Shown here: positions 6,328 through 7,225 of the stretch, piece by piece
How the letters are laid out: every line of letters starts with the position of its first letter
Position numbering within the stretch: the stretch's first letter is position 1
From: Phycisphaerae bacterium
GTDB taxonomy: Bacteria; Planctomycetota; Phycisphaerae; UBA1845; PWPN01
Length of the DNA stretch: 7,225 nt
Assembly (NCBI GenBank): GCA_003557125.1
Contig: PWPN01000123.1
Location: 1 to 7,225, forward strand
Direction of reading: 5' to 3'
Position numbers and translations under genes: made by a program
Notes under the pieces: generated by a model
What the model saw: the letters and a program-made list of their open reading frames with translations, nothing else
Told to the model about the DNA's origin: nothing
Database searches by the model: none

Positions 6328-6345
6328 CGCGGGCTTTAGCCCGCG
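6328..6345. repeat. REP-like GC-rich palindromic element
   Basis: CGCGGGCT (6328-6335) and AGCCCGCG (6338-6345) form a near-perfect palindrome with a TT centre, giving 7 stable base pairs plus a closing T-A. The motif 'GCGGGCTTTAGCCCGC' is of the kind scattered between genes in many bacteria as REP or RAYT-mobilised elements. Only one copy is in this window, so family membership is inferred. No T-run follows, which argues against an intrinsic terminator. Confidence 0.45.
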
Positions 6346-6435
6346 CGGTCGAACGATATCGAGAGGCCGTTCCTCGTCCATCCATCGCATCGACCGCGTG
6401 TGCGACCGCTTGCGGAAAGGTCGTTGTTTCCGAGC

Positions 6436-6449
6436 AATCACATGTGATT
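6436..6449. promoter_or_regulatory. Perfect 14-bp palindrome, possible operator
   Basis: AATCACATGTGATT reads identically on both strands and lies in the most A+T-rich part of the gap before rplI. The half-site TGTGATT recalls CRP/FNR-type half sites, but the halves point outward, so it is not a CRP consensus. It may be a repressor or activator site for the rplI promoter. Confidence 0.35.
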
Positions 6450-6625
6450 TGTGGACCCGGCAAAAAATACGTGAAACGGGCGGGTCCGGATGGTAGAGTA
6501 GAGGACGGCCGATTACGTGGCGCGGTCCTTGTTGGGTATGAACTAGCCGAGAACGATCCAGTGCTTCCGCGCGGCCTCCAGCCCTGCGTGTGCCGGGTGC
6601 GGATCGCGTGCACAGGGGTGGTCAG

Positions 6626-7204
6626 ATGAAAGTGTTGCTGCGATGCGATGTTCCGAATGTGGGGTTGGCCGGCGACGTGGTCGATGTGCGTGAAGGATAT
6701 GCACGGAATTTCCTCATCCCACATCATATGGGTGTCGAGCCGACCAATGCGAATATGAAGGCTATCGAGGAAGACAAGCGCCGCGCCGAGGAGCTTCGAC
6801 GCGTTCGCCGTGCCGAACTCGAACAGGAAGCCGGCAAGCTCCGCGAGGTGGAGATCACGATTGCCTCCGCGTGCAACCCGGAAGGGCGGCTCTACGGCTC
6901 GGTCGGTTCGCGCGAGATCGCGTCGGCCCTGCGTGACGGAGGCCATCAGGTCGAGACGGCGCAGGTCCATCTCCGCGAGCCCATCCGCCAGCTCGATACG
7001 GTCATGGTGCCCGTGGTCTTCGCCGAGGACATCAAGGTTGAAGTCAAGGTGTGGGTGGTTCGGGAAACGACGGCTGACGAGGCGGAAGAAGCGGCACCCG
7101 AGCCGCAAGGGGACCGTGAGCGTGAGCCGCGCGCCCGGCCTTCGGCTCACGGAAAGCGCCCGAATCACGGCTTGCAAGTCGATGCGCTTGAGACCGACTT
7201 CTAG
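6626..7204 (+). CDS. rplI: 50S ribosomal protein L9 with C-terminal extension
   Basis: L9 binds 23S rRNA at the base of the L1 stalk and reaches out from the ribosome, helping to maintain the reading frame. The protein has 192 residues, against about 148-150 for typical L9. The rRNA-binding N-domain (MKVLLRCDVPNVGLAGDVVDV, then REGYARNFLIPHHMG) carries the family signature with small changes after NFL. A charged helix (about 45-75, KAIEEDKRRAEELRRVRR) is the linker helix. The C-domain has GRLYGSVGSREIA and ends near residue 146 (IKVEVKVWVVRE). Residues 147-192 are an extra Glu/Arg/Pro-rich tail. ATG 6626 is chosen because AGGGGTG (6614-6620) is well placed and MKVLL is the normal start. Upstream codons in the same frame (from 6590) would add 12 non-conserved residues. 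The long gap from ssb suggests its own promoter. Confidence 0.95.
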   Translation: MKVLLRCDVPNVGLAGDVVDVREGYARNFLIPHHMGVEPTNANMKAIEEDKRRAEELRRVRRAELEQEAGKLREVEITIASACNPEGRLYGSVGSREIASALRDGGHQVETAQVHLREPIRQLDTVMVPVVFAEDIKVEVKVWVVRETTADEAEEAAPEPQGDREREPRARPSAHGKRPNHGLQVDALETDF

Positions 7205-7225
7205 CAGATTCCTTAAGGAATCTGC
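7204..7225. terminator. Perfect 22-bp palindrome after rplI
   Basis: GCAGATTCC (7204-7212) and GGAATCTGC (7217-7225) flank TTAA, so the whole is a perfect palindrome. It starts on the last base of the rplI stop codon. As RNA it makes a 9-bp stem with a 4-base loop, and it is probably the terminator of the rpsF-ssb-rplI region, acting in either direction. The window ends on its last base, so a following T-run cannot be seen. Confidence 0.55.

Larger units (their letters stand above)
6282..6625. other. 344-base non-coding gap where rpsR is usually found
   Basis: No frame on either strand gives an S18-like protein, and the short + frame at 6444-6629 resembles nothing I recognise. What the gap holds: a small hairpin CCCAT/ATGGG (6288-6303) followed by TTTT (6309-6312), a REP-like GC stem (6328-6345), CGACC/GGTCG around a CCGCTTGCGG core (6403-6423), a perfect 14-bp palindrome (6436-6449) and an inverted repeat GGACCCG/CGGGTCC (6453-6459/6481-6487). 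The stretch at about 6421-6475 is richer in A+T than its surroundings. This would fit a promoter for rplI, but I cannot assign -35 and -10 boxes. Confidence 0.75.

Noticed and set aside
6444..6629. 61-codon frame in the ssb-rplI gap as a possible remnant of rpsR
   Set aside because: It lacks the S18 hallmarks (basic core with TG-cluster and KxxRA-like ending) and has no ribosome site.
6056..7177. Minus-strand 373-codon frame opposite ssb and rplI
   Set aside because: It covers two real genes and the gap, contains low-complexity Pro runs that are the antisense of the SSB glycine linker, and has no recognisable domain.

Overview
This is a GC-rich window (roughly 60% G+C by eye) of bacterial chromosome. 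The cell-surface gene at the left end has a signal peptide and a C-terminal PEP-CTERM sorting signal. Together with housekeeping proteins that diverge from the Proteobacteria and Firmicutes patterns, this points to the Planctomycetota, perhaps Phycisphaerae or a related class. That placement is an inference from gene style, not a measured phylogeny.

Layout, all genes on the + strand. (1) 1-150 is an upstream intergenic tail without a convincing promoter. (2) 151-891 is a secreted PEP-CTERM protein whose last third resembles the 'choice-of-anchor M' type of surface domain. (3) 892-1130 is non-coding with strong stem-loops. (4) 1131-1202 is tRNA-Gln(UUG), followed by a terminator-like hairpin. 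(5) 1381-5025 is a glmU-prs-rplY(ctc)-pth block. This order is the one known from Bacillus. It covers UDP-GlcNAc synthesis for the cell wall, PRPP synthesis for nucleotides, the 5S-binding ribosomal protein L25/CTC, and peptidyl-tRNA recycling. glmU and prs overlap by 4 bases (GTGA). (6) 5222-7204 is the ribosomal/replication block rpsF-ssb-rplI. The usual rpsR (S18) between ssb and rplI is absent, and a 344-base non-coding stretch with a REP-like hairpin and a 14-bp palindrome lies there instead. (7) The window ends on a perfect 22-bp palindrome right after the rplI stop, probably a terminator hairpin.

The genes are mostly core translation and precursor-supply functions, and no mobile element, CRISPR array or defence system is visible. 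The most notable departures from the textbook versions are a GlmU with a left-handed beta-helix about 34 residues (two coils) shorter than in E. coli, the missing rpsR, charged low-complexity C-terminal tails on all three ribosomal proteins (S6, L9, L25), and several unexplained palindromes. I do not see an undescribed multi-gene system here. The findings are individual oddities in an otherwise ordinary housekeeping region.
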